64,000 nt of DNA, from contig CAMYAM010000004.1 of NCBI GenBank assembly GCA_947253875.1, positions 1-64,000 of the forward strand. The letters are read 5' to 3'. Positions 53,704-63,333 of this stretch are shown one piece after another. Origin of the DNA: an uncultured Fastidiosipila sp. (lineage in GTDB: Bacteria > Bacillota > Clostridia > Saccharofermentanales > Fastidiosipilaceae). The position numbers and the translations under genes were made by a program. The notes beneath the pieces were generated by a model. That model ran no database searches. It saw nothing but the letters and a program-made list of their open reading frames with translations, and was not told where the DNA came from. Numbering within the stretch: the first letter of the stretch is position 1; the number at the start of each line of letters is the position of its first letter.

Positions 53704-55266
53704 TTAATTTGCTTGACTGGTGAATCTTGTCTCTCGGATCATATTAACTTTTATATGACCAGGATAATTCAACTCTTCTTCTATCCTTTTGCTAATTTCA
53801 TAAGCAGTTAATTTCATTTCCTCTTCGCTCATTTGCTCAGGGTTTACTATAACTCTTAACTCTCTACCAGCTTGAATTGCATAACTCTTTTCAATGCCTG
53901 AGAAACTATTAGCAATATCTTCCAGACCTTGTACACGTTTCATATAAGTTTCTACACTTTCACGTCTAGCACCAGGTCTAGCTGCGGATAAAGCATCTGC
54001 TGCAGCTACCAATACTGCGATTACAGAGGTTGGCTCTGTATCACCATGGTGTGAAGCAATTGTGTTAATAACAACTTCATCTTCATTGTTACGTTCAGCG
54101 ATCTCAACACCTAACTCGACGTGAGATCCTTCCATTTCAAAATCTGACGCTTTCCCTATATCATGGAATAATCCAGCTCTTTTAGCTAATTGGACATCTA
54201 AGCCTAATTCTGCTGCTAAGAGACCAGATAACTCACAAACTTCTAAACAATGTTGTAAAACATTCTGTCCGAAACTTGTTCTATAGTTCAGTTTACCTAA
54301 CAATTCAATCTCTTCAGGAGTTATTCCTACTAGACCTGTTGCTAGGCTGGCTTTTTCACCAACACTTTTAATAGTTTTATTAACTTCATTTTCTGCCTTT
54401 TCTACAGCTGCCTCAATACTTGTAGGATGAACTCTTCCATCCTTAACAAGCTTCTCCAATGCAACTTTAGCAACTTCTCTCCTAAGTGGGTTGAAGCACG
54501 ATAATGTAATTGCTTCTGGAGTATCGTCTATAATGACATCTACACCTGTAATTTTTTGGAAAGTCTTAATGTTTCTACCTTCACGACCAATGATTCGACC
54601 TTTCATCTCATCACTTGGTAAAGATACAACTGAAATTGTATTATCAGCAACAAAGTCTGAGGCATATCTTTGCATAGAAGTTACAATTACCTCTTCTGCA
54701 TATCGATCAGCTTTTTCATCAATCTCAGCTTCTAATTGAACATATCTTGCTGCTAAGTCTCTACGATAGATTTGTTCTGCAGTTGTTAATAACTGTTCTC
54801 TAGCCTCTTCCATAGACAAGCTAGCAACCTTCTCTAACTCAGCATTGTGACTCTCAACTAACTCATTTGCTTTAGCTAATTGATCCTCAACTTCCTTTTC
54901 CAATCTGCTTAAATTCTCATCTCTAGAATCTAATTTCTTTTCTCGATTTTCAACTTCAGATTCTTTTTGTTCGATTCTATTTCGCTCTTTATCTAAGCTA
55001 CTTTGACGACTTCTAGAATCTCGTTCCAATTCTTGTTTGGCTTTGTGAATTTCTTCTTTTGCCTGCAGGAGCAGTTCTCTTTTGCGACTCTCGCCATTTT
55101 TCTCTGCATTTGCTAATAATGTTGCAGCTTTTTTCTTTGCTTTTACATTCTCAGCTTCAATTTCTGTCTTTTTCTTGCTGAATCCTAAGTTATAGTAAAT
55201 CAGTATCGATGCGACACCACCTGCGAGGCCAACTACCAAACCAATAATCAAAGACGTTAAATCCAT
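53704..55266 (-). CDS. rny: Ribonuclease Y
   Basis: Protein of 520 aa. An N-terminal membrane helix (about 5-24) is followed by a long charged coiled coil (30-200), a KH domain (GRIIGREGRNIKTFQKITGVDVIIDDTPEAI) and an HD domain (HCLEVCELSG, LFHDIGKASD, IASHHGD). RNase Y starts mRNA decay at the membrane in Firmicutes. The start is ATG 55266, with GGAGGTGAT at good spacing; a TTG at 55284 falls within that site. Confidence 0.96.
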   Translation of the reverse strand: MDLTSLIIGLVVGLAGGVASILIYYNLGFSKKKTEIEAENVKAKKKAATLLANAEKNGESRKRELLLQAKEEIHKAKQELERDSRSRQSSLDKERNRIEQKESEVENREKKLDSRDENLSRLEKEVEDQLAKANELVESHNAELEKVASLSMEEAREQLLTTAEQIYRRDLAARYVQLEAEIDEKADRYAEEVIVTSMQRYASDFVADNTISVVSLPSDEMKGRIIGREGRNIKTFQKITGVDVIIDDTPEAITLSCFNPLRREVAKVALEKLVKDGRVHPTSIEAAVEKAENEVNKTIKSVGEKASLATGLVGITPEEIELLGKLNYRTSFGQNVLQHCLEVCELSGLLAAELGLDVQLAKRAGLFHDIGKASDFEMEGSHVELGVEIAERNNEDEVVINTIASHHGDTEPTSVIAVLVAAADALSAARPGARRESVETYMKRVQGLEDIANSFSGIEKSYAIQAGRELRVIVNPEQMSEEEMKLTAYEISKRIEEELNYPGHIKVNMIRETRFTSQAN

Positions 55267-55406
55267 ATTGGTAATCACCTCCAAATATTAAATTTTCAAA
55301 GTACATTTCACAGTTTATAATTATTTAAGTTCTTAACTGTTTAACTTTCTCTATTAATTAGTTTGAGATGTCTTAAATCTCTCACTTGTATAGAATACTA
55401 ACATTA

Positions 55407-55435
55407 ATTTTATTAAAAATTTGTAAGTATTGCAA
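55407..55435 (-). promoter_or_regulatory. Promoter of rny
   Basis: TTGCAA (55430-55435), a 17-base spacer and TAAAAT (55407-55412) on the minus strand. It lies about 140 bases ahead of the rny ATG and leaves a long leader with two short inverted repeats (GAGAT...ATCTC and ACAGTT...AACTGT). Confidence 0.6.
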
Positions 55436-55512
55436 ATTAATAAGAGATAATTTGATAAAAATAATTTACTTTTCTCACAAAAATGCGACTGCCACACGCC
55501 CGCAAGAATATA

Positions 55513-56568
55513 TTAATTTTTTTTAACACTTGGTTCTACTTCAATTTGAAGAAGTTCAGCAATTTTCTCGAAATGTAAAGTTTCTTTTTCATTTTTTTGT
55601 ATTTTTGACAATAAATTTTTTAAGTCATTAGCTAATTCAGCTTTTAAATGTAACGCTTCACCAGTAATAGGATGATTAAACTCCAACATATAAGCGTGCA
55701 AAAATTGTCTTTGTAATTCTCTATTTAATTTCAATGCCTCAAAATCTCTAGCAATACTAGGGTCATGATAGTTCCTATGATCTGTATTTAAATAATATCC
55801 TAATTTACCATTTTCCCGTATTTCTTTAGAGTAACGATATGTTTGCTCCCAACCATAAAACTGATCACCAACTAAGGGACAATTCAAATGACGAGAATGC
55901 ACTCTAATTTGATGAGTCCTACCTGTTTCTAGTAAAAATGCTACTAAACTCGCCTTAGGTCTTTTCCACTCAGCAATTACTCTGTAATGAGTTAAAGTAC
56001 TCTTTCCCTCAGAAGTAACTTTACGAAAAATTATTGTATTCTCTTCTCTGCCAATAGGTGCAGTTATTACTCCTGCTTTTTCAGGAAAATGATTATGAGT
56101 CATAGCTAAATAAATCTTTTTTATAGATGTTTTGCTTATCATATCTTGTGCATAGGGATTTTTTGCCATAATAACTAAGCCTGAAGTTCCTACATCTAGT
56201 CTATTGGCAGGATAAAGCTTATATTTAGTCAATATTGTTGACAAACCATCATCACCGTAGAAACGAGGATGCGTAGGTAACAAAGCAGGTTTGCTGACAA
56301 TAACATACCATTCATCCTCAAAAATAATTTCTATATCATATGGATTTTCAATATTACCAATAAGCTCATCAGGGAAGTCCAACTCAACTTCAAGAATGTC
56401 ATCAGTTTCTACAATATCTTTATTTGTACAAAATTTATTATTTCTTTTTAAGCCTTGATTCACTTTAATTCTATTGCACATCCTAGTAGAAAGCCCTAAT
56501 TCATTCTTTAGAATAAATTGGGCTGTCTTTCCATCATATATAGAATCCACTTTGTATTTTAAATACAT
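55513..56568 (-). CDS. RluA-family pseudouridine synthase (second copy)
   Basis: Protein of 351 aa. The N-terminal 75 residues form a diverged S4-like part. The catalytic motif reads ANRLDVGTSGLVIMAK, so the usual His of HRLD is Asn, while the essential Asp is kept. The C-terminal TGRTHQIRVHSRHLNCPLVGDQFYG is standard. A 55-residue stretch after it (YSKEIRENGKLGYYLNT...) is an insertion relative to RluD. The target RNA position is unknown. It follows recN in the same direction by about 60 bases. Confidence 0.9.
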   Translation of the reverse strand: MYLKYKVDSIYDGKTAQFILKNELGLSTRMCNRIKVNQGLKRNNKFCTNKDIVETDDILEVELDFPDELIGNIENPYDIEIIFEDEWYVIVSKPALLPTHPRFYGDDGLSTILTKYKLYPANRLDVGTSGLVIMAKNPYAQDMISKTSIKKIYLAMTHNHFPEKAGVITAPIGREENTIIFRKVTSEGKSTLTHYRVIAEWKRPKASLVAFLLETGRTHQIRVHSRHLNCPLVGDQFYGWEQTYRYSKEIRENGKLGYYLNTDHRNYHDPSIARDFEALKLNRELQRQFLHAYMLEFNHPITGEALHLKAELANDLKNLLSKIQKNEKETLHFEKIAELLQIEVEPSVKKN

Positions 56569-56629
56569 TAAAAAATCATCTTTCTAAATTAAGTACTTTT
56601 ATGAATTTAAAAACATTAATATTAATGTT

Positions 56630-58309
56630 CTATGCATTATTTAACAACTTTCTTGCCAAAATCAAGGACTGTTTATCATCAGAATTACCGCTCAAAAGTC
56701 GAGCAATCTCATGTTCTCGCTCAGCTTGGCTTAATGGTTTGATAAATGTTTTTGTAGTCTCATCATCACTTTCTTTGTAAATAAAGAATTGTTGATCAGC
56801 CACTGCCGCAATTTGTGCTTGATGAGTTACACATAATATTTGATGACTTTTTGCCAAAAGTTTAAGTTTCTCTGCCACAATTGCACTAGTTTCGCCACTA
56901 ATTCCAGTATCGATTTCATCAAATACTAAGAGTTGCAATTCATCAGCTTGGGCTAATATAACCTTAATAGCTAACATTACTCTTGAGGCTTCACCACCTG
57001 ATGCTGTCTTAGATAAAGGTTTAAAATCTGATCCTTTATTTGATGCAATCATAAATTCAGCATTTTCAAGTCCATAAGACTTAGCATCAGATAATGAAAA
57101 CTTTTTAAACTCAACTTTAAAACGAGCAGCAGACATTCCAAGATCTTTAAGTTCTTTTTCTATACCATCTTGTAATTTATTTGCCCATTTTTTTCTCAAC
57201 TCACTTAGTATCGTTGCTCTTTCATACAGAATTTTTATAACTTGCTCTTTTTTCTTTTGAAGTTTATCTACATTATCAGCAGCATCAAGCAATTCTTTTC
57301 TTTTATTAACTGCTCTATCATGAAAATCCCATACCGCTTCTATAGTAAAATTATATTTTCTTTTCAGCCTAGAAATTTTATCCAAACGTCTAATAATATC
57401 ATCTAATTGATTCCCTTGTGATTCAATATACTCTAAATCATCTTGAAGCTTATTTTTCAAATTATATATACTATCAATTAAGTCATTAGTTTCTATCAAA
57501 ATACCTTCATAATCACTATTCCAAATACTTAAATCCTGAAGGTTTGCGCTAACTTCTTCCATTTGATTAATTGCCCCATTGCTCTCTCCAGCACCCTCAA
57601 GAGAAATTAGGCTTTGCAACAAGGCTGTTTTAATTTTTTCTTTATTTTGTAAGAGTGCCCTTTGTTCTCTTAGTACTTCATCTTCTCCAACTTGAGGATT
57701 TACTTCTTCAATTTCTTTAATTTGATACTCTAAGTTCTCCAATAAAGCTTTACGTTCTTCTGGGTCCGCAACCAAAATTTTTTCTTGACGTCTAACTTCT
57801 TGTAAAGCTTTATAGGCTTTTTGGTAGTTCTCATAAGCAGGGTAAATTTCTTGGTGACCAAATCGATCTAATAATTCCAAGTGCTTATCTTTATCAAAAA
57901 TCAATTGTCTATCATTTTGACCATGTATATCTGCAAGTCTATCGCCTACTGACTTTAATAAACTAAGAGTAACTGGACGTCCATTGATACGACACAGATT
58001 TTTACCATTAGATTTAATTTCTCTAGATAAGATTATTTGATCTTCATCTTCATCCAAGTAAGATTCTATTTCTGCATCTCGAGATAATAAGCTATAAACA
58101 TCTGTGTAAACTGCATCAACAGTAGCTAAATCTGCACCCTTCCTTATTAGCTCTCGATTAGCTTGTTTACCAGTGATAGCTTCAATGGCTCCAAGCAAAA
58201 GTGACTTACCCGCACCTGTTTCACCAGTAATACAGTTGAAACCAGGTTCAAGATCAAGGCTAGCGGATTCTATTAATGCAAATTGTTTAATGTCCAATGT
58301 GCTCAGCAT
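56630..58309 (-). CDS. recN: DNA repair protein RecN
   Basis: Protein of 559 aa, an SMC-like ATPase acting early in double-strand break repair. Walker A is GETGAGKS (about residues 29-36), a long coiled coil occupies the middle (160-370), the signature is ASGGEASRVMLAIK and Walker B is LLVFDEIDTGISG. The ATG overlaps the argR stop by one base. The argR-recN order is conserved in Firmicutes. Confidence 0.96.
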   Translation of the reverse strand: MLSTLDIKQFALIESASLDLEPGFNCITGETGAGKSLLLGAIEAITGKQANRELIRKGADLATVDAVYTDVYSLLSRDAEIESYLDEDEDQIILSREIKSNGKNLCRINGRPVTLSLLKSVGDRLADIHGQNDRQLIFDKDKHLELLDRFGHQEIYPAYENYQKAYKALQEVRRQEKILVADPEERKALLENLEYQIKEIEEVNPQVGEDEVLREQRALLQNKEKIKTALLQSLISLEGAGESNGAINQMEEVSANLQDLSIWNSDYEGILIETNDLIDSIYNLKNKLQDDLEYIESQGNQLDDIIRRLDKISRLKRKYNFTIEAVWDFHDRAVNKRKELLDAADNVDKLQKKKEQVIKILYERATILSELRKKWANKLQDGIEKELKDLGMSAARFKVEFKKFSLSDAKSYGLENAEFMIASNKGSDFKPLSKTASGGEASRVMLAIKVILAQADELQLLVFDEIDTGISGETSAIVAEKLKLLAKSHQILCVTHQAQIAAVADQQFFIYKESDDETTKTFIKPLSQAEREHEIARLLSGNSDDKQSLILARKLLNNA

Positions 58310-58785
58310 TAGTCTAAATACTCTCCTGTTTTTGCAAATTGCATTATTTGTTCTTCAATTGCTTCTACATTATAGTGTTCATGTATTGCTACAAAAACTG
58401 TATCATCTCCTGCAATAGTACCTGCAATTTTATTAGATTGCATCGCATCAATTGCAGAAGCACACGCTTGGCCCATACCAGGTAAAGTACTTATGATTAC
58501 TAAATTACCAGTATGTGTACTAGAAACAACAGCTTCAGAAAATATTTTAAGCAATTTATCTGTGCCAGGATCATTAACTGAACGCATAGCAACAAATTTT
58601 TGTTTTCCATTAGCTGTATTAGCTTTTACAATATTTAGTTCTTTTACATCTCTAGATACAGTCGCTTGAGTTACATTCAAACCAGCTTCTTTTAATTGCT
58701 CTACTAACTCATCTTGAGTTGAAATTTCAATATCATTAATAATTTCTAAGATCTTTTTATGTCTATCACGTTTACCTAATTTCAT
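58309..58785 (-). CDS. argR: Arginine repressor ArgR
   Basis: Protein of 158 aa. The N-terminal winged helix (LVEQLKEAGLNVTQATVSRDVKELNIVK) binds operators. The C-terminal domain (LPGMGQACASAIDAMQSNKIAGTIAGDDTVFVAI) forms hexamers and binds arginine. No arginine biosynthesis or deiminase gene is in the window, so its targets lie elsewhere. It may also control its own operon with recN. Confidence 0.96.
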   Translation of the reverse strand: MKLGKRDRHKKILEIINDIEISTQDELVEQLKEAGLNVTQATVSRDVKELNIVKANTANGKQKFVAMRSVNDPGTDKLLKIFSEAVVSSTHTGNLVIISTLPGMGQACASAIDAMQSNKIAGTIAGDDTVFVAIHEHYNVEAIEEQIMQFAKTGEYLD

Positions 58786-58816
58786 AATTTATACCTCTAT
58801 AAATTTCGCTAACTTG

Positions 58817-59674
58817 TTATATTCCACGAGCCTTCAACTTACCTGGCAACTCAGCAAAAAACTCTTTATCCTCAATACAAATTATCTCCATCTGTTTTTC
58901 TGCTCTTCGCAGCTGTATCTTTTGTTCATTATTTATTTTCACTGCAATTCTGCCATCAACACTAAGATATGGTTGAAACAAATAGTCACTTTTTATTGCA
59001 ATTTCCACTAAATCTGAACTTTTAACAACATACGTCCTATTTTGTAGCGTGTGCGGTGAAATTGGAGTAACTAGCACTAGATCTAGTTCAGGATCTACTA
59101 TAGGTCCTCCACAAGATAAGGCATACCCAGTTGATCCACTTGGACCAGCTACTATAATGCCATCACTAGGAATAGTTTGAATATATCTCTCATTTATGTT
59201 TAATTCGCAAGGAATAATTCTACTTATATCACCTCTATATAGAACCGCATCATTCAAAGCGTAATCTTGATATATTAAATTACCATCCATATTTATTACT
59301 TTAACGTCTAGCATTAATCTGCTTTTTTTCGTAAAATCTCCAGCAATCAACTTCCTTAATGAAGATTCCAGTTTTTCTGAATCAATCTCCGCCAAAAAGC
59401 CAAATGAGCCTCTATTTACACCAATAATCGGAATATCTTTGCCATATATTTCTCTACACGTGTAAAGAAAAGTTCCATCTCCACCTATTGAAATAGCTAT
59501 ATCTACGTTATCCCATGAATCCTGAAATTCAGAGCCTGTACCAACATAGCGATGTTCTTCTCTCTGATCTGGATACACTACTTCTACTCCTAATTCAGAA
59601 AGAATTTGCGCAGTTTTTTCTAAAATATAGAAGTTTGGGTCTTTATACTTATCAGCTACAATACCAATTCTCAA
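58817..59674 (-). CDS. nadK: NAD kinase
   Basis: Protein of 285 aa, normal length. It phosphorylates NAD to NADP. Signatures seen: SIGGDGTFLYTCR (about residues 62-75), NRGSFGFLAEID, and SDGIIVAGPSGSTGYALSCGGPIVDPEL. In many Firmicutes a tlyA-type gene stands before it and argR after it; here xseB directly precedes it. Confidence 0.96.
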   Translation of the reverse strand: MRIGIVADKYKDPNFYILEKTAQILSELGVEVVYPDQREEHRYVGTGSEFQDSWDNVDIAISIGGDGTFLYTCREIYGKDIPIIGVNRGSFGFLAEIDSEKLESSLRKLIAGDFTKKSRLMLDVKVINMDGNLIYQDYALNDAVLYRGDISRIIPCELNINERYIQTIPSDGIIVAGPSGSTGYALSCGGPIVDPELDLVLVTPISPHTLQNRTYVVKSSDLVEIAIKSDYLFQPYLSVDGRIAVKINNEQKIQLRRAEKQMEIICIEDKEFFAELPGKLKARGI

Positions 59675-59742
59675 GGTAACCTCCTCGGCGTTTCTGCAAC
59701 ATTAAATATGAATGATATAAACTATTTTATTACAAAATGCTC

Positions 59743-60084
59743 TTAATTTTCTGGAACATAGTCAACTTCACTACCATCAGCTAAAAGTTCTTTAACTTCA
59801 TGTTCAGCTGCGTTTAATTGTTCCCTACAAATCTGCACTAATTCTGTACCTCTTCTGAACAAATACATTGATCTATCCAAGGCCAAATCGCTGCGTTGAA
59901 GCTCTTCCACTATCCTGTCCAATTCTTTCAATGATTCTTCAAAGTCAGGCTTTTCAGATTCATCTCTATTTTTAGACTTCTTTTCTACAACCTTATCAGA
60001 AATTTTATCAGCTCCAACTTGATTATCTTCTAAATTTCCACTCAACATTTCATCGATATCTATATTGAATTTTTCATCTGACAT
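59743..60084 (-). CDS. xseB: Exodeoxyribonuclease VII small subunit
   Basis: Protein of 113 aa. The conserved XseB block FEESLKELDRIVEELQRSDLALDRSMYLFRRGTELVQICREQL is at residues 48-92, preceded by a 45-residue polar N-terminal tail that most XseB proteins lack. Several small subunits bind one XseA. Its ATG begins one base after the xseA stop. Confidence 0.94.
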   Translation of the reverse strand: MSDEKFNIDIDEMLSGNLEDNQVGADKISDKVVEKKSKNRDESEKPDFEESLKELDRIVEELQRSDLALDRSMYLFRRGTELVQICREQLNAAEHEVKELLADGSEVDYVPEN

Positions 60085-60085
60085 A

Positions 60086-61378
60086 TTAGTTTTTCTCCTT
60101 GTTAACTTCTATTTCTAAAACTTCAACTTCTAATTTCCCATCTTGCATAAAAACATCCAATATTTCATTTTTTCTTATAGCTTGTGTAGATACTAACGGT
60201 CTACTCTCTCCAGCCCTAGTAAGCATTGAGTAACCTCTACCCAAAACTTTTAAAGGGCTAAGAGCATCCAGACTAGCAATTTTATGAGCCAATGTTTGTT
60301 CTTTAGTCTTCAAGAGATAAACCATTCTCTGCTCTAATTTATCTGCATTAATATCGACAAATTCTTTTTTTCTATCTAAATTTTCATATGGATTAAGTAA
60401 AAATCTATTCTCAGATAAATGAGTAAGCTTCTGATTTAAGAGTTTAATTTTGTTTATAATGTTATATTCTAATTTATCTTCTAAATTAAACAACTTGGTT
60501 TCAGCAAACTCTACTTTTGCAGATAAAAGTCTAGATATTTGTAGCTCTTTGTTTCTCAGATAATCTATAACCTCATTAAGATTTGGCAAAGCCACTTCAG
60601 CTGCAGCAGATGGTGTAGGTGCTCTAAGATCTGCAACGTAATCGCAAATTGTCGTATCACTTTCATGTCCAACTGCAGATATTATTGGTTTCTTTGATGC
60701 AAAAACAGCTCTAGCAACAACTTCTTCATTGAAGGCCCACAAGTCTTCTAAAGACCCTCCACCTCTACCAACTATAATTACGTCGACTTCTTTCATTTCG
60801 TTTAATTTCTCTATTGACTTAACTATAGTAGGTGCGGCATTTTCTCCTTGAACACTACAAGGAACCAACACAATTTTGCTAAGCGGCCAACGTCTTCTAC
60901 TAACGTTAATAATATCTTGAATAACAGCTCCTGATCTTGAAGTTGCTACACCAATAACTCTTGGAAATTTTGGGATTGGCTTTTTAAACTCTTCTCTATA
61001 TAATCCTTCCGCTTGCAGCTTCTTATTAAGCTGCTCGAATAATAAATATAAATTTCCTTTTCCATCCAATTCCATCTTATTTACATAAACTTGGAATTTA
61101 CCATCTCTTTCATATAGGGAAACTTTACCGGTTAAAACTACAGCGTCACCATCTTTTGGTCTAAAATTTAAGCTACTCGCAGCAGACTTAAACATAACGC
61201 ACGAAACTTGAGCATTTTGATCTTTTAAATTGAAATACCAGTGTCCTGAAGAATAGACTTTTACATTACTTAATTCTCCAACAATAGAAATGTTTTGCAA
61301 GACAGACTGGTTTCCTAATAAACGGAATACATAACGGTTTAATTGGGAAACTGTAATACTTTTTATACTCTCTTGCAT
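60086..61378 (-). CDS. xseA: Exodeoxyribonuclease VII large subunit
   Basis: Protein of 430 aa, normal length. An N-terminal OB-fold (VGELSNVKVYSSGHWYFNLKDQNAQVSCVMF) is followed by the nuclease core GVATSRSGAVIQDI...VGRGGGSLEDLWAFNEE...SAVGHESDTTICDYVADLRAPTPSAAAE and a coiled-coil C-terminus. The enzyme degrades single-stranded DNA from both ends. folD, which often stands just before it, is absent. Confidence 0.96.
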   Translation of the reverse strand: MQESIKSITVSQLNRYVFRLLGNQSVLQNISIVGELSNVKVYSSGHWYFNLKDQNAQVSCVMFKSAASSLNFRPKDGDAVVLTGKVSLYERDGKFQVYVNKMELDGKGNLYLLFEQLNKKLQAEGLYREEFKKPIPKFPRVIGVATSRSGAVIQDIINVSRRRWPLSKIVLVPCSVQGENAAPTIVKSIEKLNEMKEVDVIIVGRGGGSLEDLWAFNEEVVARAVFASKKPIISAVGHESDTTICDYVADLRAPTPSAAAEVALPNLNEVIDYLRNKELQISRLLSAKVEFAETKLFNLEDKLEYNIINKIKLLNQKLTHLSENRFLLNPYENLDRKKEFVDINADKLEQRMVYLLKTKEQTLAHKIASLDALSPLKVLGRGYSMLTRAGESRPLVSTQAIRKNEILDVFMQDGKLEVEVLEIEVNKEKN

Positions 61379-61448
61379 ATTTCACCTTTAAATAATTTTA
61401 GAATTTTAAAGCTTTTATATTATTTTTAAATTAAATACTAATCAAATA

Positions 61449-61997
61449 TTAGTTATCCTTAGATTCGCTTATTTTACCAAGTACAGCATTAATATATGAA
61501 TATGATTTATCATCAACATACATATGTGAAAGTTCAACTATCTCGTTTATTGCTACAGAATCTGGTACCTCATCACTAAAAAGAATTTCATAAGTACCGA
61601 TTCTTAATAAGATTTTTTCTAATTTTGGTAATCTGTCTAATGTCCATTTTTTTAGATATTTTGAGTAAATCTCATCCAACTCATCTTTTCTTCTCCAAAC
61701 GTTATAAACTAAATCTTTAAAAAACCTTAAATTAGAATCATTAAGTTCAACAATAATTCCATTGGCCAAATCTTCTCTATCAGTTTCAGCTTGTTTTGCT
61801 TTTGCTAATGCGACCTCATTACTTGAATCAATATCAAAAACAGATTGTACAGCATTCAACTCACTTGAAGTCGTATCAGCATCATTAATAATCCTAACCT
61901 TGATAAAATTTTCAATTTGTTTTTCCAGGTCATTACTTTGACTATCTAATTGATACAAGGCTTGCATTGCTTTTTCTCTTGCAGCTTTACGACTCAT
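61449..61997 (-). CDS. nusB: Transcription antitermination factor NusB, with an internal insertion
   Basis: Protein of 182 aa, longer than the usual 130-150. The N-terminus (SRKAAREKAMQALYQLD) and C-terminus (KWTLDRLPKLEKILLRIGTYEILFSDEVPDSVAINEIVELSHMY) are typical NusB. A poorly conserved stretch of about 40 residues rich in Asp, Ser and Ala sits at about 35-75. NusB acts with NusE on rRNA transcription. AGAGGAGG precedes the ATG. Confidence 0.94.
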   Translation of the reverse strand: MSRKAAREKAMQALYQLDSQSNDLEKQIENFIKVRIINDADTTSSELNAVQSVFDIDSSNEVALAKAKQAETDREDLANGIIVELNDSNLRFFKDLVYNVWRRKDELDEIYSKYLKKWTLDRLPKLEKILLRIGTYEILFSDEVPDSVAINEIVELSHMYVDDKSYSYINAVLGKISESKDN

Positions 61998-62065
61998 AAT
62001 TTTCCTCCTCTATAATTTTAAAAATTTAAAGTTTAATATTAATATTGACTTATATTTAAAACGTT

Positions 62066-62302
62066 CTATCTAAAGCGTCCCGGCGGGAATATTTTATCCA
62101 AAAGTTCTCTGAAATCCTCTGAGTTTTTGATAAATTTAGCACCCAATACAAAGCCCAGAGTTGCACAAAATAATATAAATAAAGTTTTCCAAAACCCAAA
62201 AATAACTAAAAGCAGTCCTAAGCCTAGACCTGCTCCACCACCAATAAGACCAGCGTCCTTACCGTGTAGTATTTTAAAAATAGGTTCAAATAAATTTTTC
62301 AT
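62066..62302 (-). CDS. DUF2273 small membrane protein
   Basis: Protein of 78 aa with two hydrophobic segments (about 18-36 and 38-56), glycine-rich in the first, and a short tail ending PPGRFR, typical of DUF2273. These proteins occur beside amaP and asp23 in Firmicutes; the role is unknown, presumably with the membrane-bound Asp23 complex. The ATG at 62302 has AGGA before it. Confidence 0.88.
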   Translation of the reverse strand: MKNLFEPIFKILHGKDAGLIGGGAGLGLGLLLVIFGFWKTLFILFCATLGFVLGAKFIKNSEDFRELLDKIFPPGRFR

Positions 62303-62337
62303 AAACAATCCTGATTTATAAATGCGCCTAAAAACTA

Positions 62338-62889
62338 TTATCTTTCGACAACAGTTCCTAACACTTCAACTTTTTTTACATTAATCCTAACTTCTGCTAC
62401 TGCAAACCCTGTATATTTTTCAATATCTTTTTTAACACGTTCTTGAATTTTTCGCATTTGCTGAGGGATTTCAACATCTGAATACAATGTTACATCAAGA
62501 GTTAAATTCAACGAATTTTCATCATCACTACTTACTCTAGCTTTAGCATTTTTTATTCCAGCCTGAGCAGTTTTTGCCGCATTAAGAGCTATATTTTCAA
62601 TTGCAACAGATCCAATCTCAACAACACCATAATCACTATTTGTACTTCTACGGCCTTTAAACTTACCGCCATAAATAGCATAAAATAATCCAAAGCTAAA
62701 TGCTGCAAAAATCATTAGCAAAATTATAAATGTAGTTAATCCAGTCCAAAAACGTTTCTCACTAGCTAAGTAGATCATTAATTTTTGAGCTAGTGCTGAA
62801 TTTTTTGATAACAGTGAAAAGGCTAAAAAGGTATAAACAATTCCTAATACTGATACTACCGCTAAAACCCAACGCCAAAACTTATTCAT
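62338..62889 (-). CDS. amaP: Asp23 membrane anchor AmaP
   Basis: Protein of 183 aa. Two N-terminal membrane helices (about 5-27 and 47-72) are followed by an Asp23-like cytoplasmic domain (VVEIGSVAIENIALNAAKTAQAGIKNAKARVS...GFAVAEVRINVKKVEV). AmaP tethers Asp23 to the membrane. The ATG 62889 has AAGGAG and overlaps the asp23 stop (ATGAATAA). Confidence 0.92.
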   Translation of the reverse strand: MNKFWRWVLAVVSVLGIVYTFLAFSLLSKNSALAQKLMIYLASEKRFWTGLTTFIILLMIFAAFSFGLFYAIYGGKFKGRRSTNSDYGVVEIGSVAIENIALNAAKTAQAGIKNAKARVSSDDENSLNLTLDVTLYSDVEIPQQMRKIQERVKKDIEKYTGFAVAEVRINVKKVEVLGTVVER

Positions 62890-63289
62890 CTTCAAACTCC
62901 TTTTCGAGTTGCGAAATCTTATCGTAATTATCGCTTAAAATTATATCTCTAACATAAACATTTACCGAATTCACATCCAAACCTGTATATTTTTCAACAT
63001 CAGCCTTAACACTCGATTGGATTTGCCATGCAACCTCTGGGACATTAAAACCAAAAAAAATATTAGGATAGATATTTATGTCAACGAGCTCAGCATTATT
63101 TGGCAAGAATGATACTTCCACTCCTTGTCCTTCGTGCCAAACACCAAAAGATTCCTTAATTGTCGCTATAGTGCTCTTTTCCAAAGAAGCAACACCTTCT
63201 ACATTTAAAGAAGCTTCAGCTGCATACTGGGCAATAAAGCCCAGAGACATCGAACGCTCGCCTTTATCCTTCCTAATATTTTCTGGCAT
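62882..63289 (-). CDS. Asp23/Gls24 family envelope stress protein
   Basis: Protein of 135 aa, the Asp23 fold: GFIAQYAAEASLNVEGVASLE at the N-terminus and the VKADVEKYTGLDVNSVNVYVRDI end. The middle is less conserved. It is linked to envelope stress and the membrane in Firmicutes. It is co-transcribed with amaP and the DUF2273 gene. AAGGAT precedes the ATG. Confidence 0.92.
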   Translation of the reverse strand: MPENIRKDKGERSMSLGFIAQYAAEASLNVEGVASLEKSTIATIKESFGVWHEGQGVEVSFLPNNAELVDINIYPNIFFGFNVPEVAWQIQSSVKADVEKYTGLDVNSVNVYVRDIILSDNYDKISQLEKEFEDE

Positions 63290-63333
63290 CTCTAAATCCT
63301 TATTTTAAATTAATATTTTCATATATAGCTAAT

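Noticed and set aside
52044..56568. Two RluA-type genes as a recent duplication
   Set aside because: The proteins differ in length, N-terminal domain, catalytic motif (HRLD versus NRLD) and an insertion, so they are old, distinct family members.
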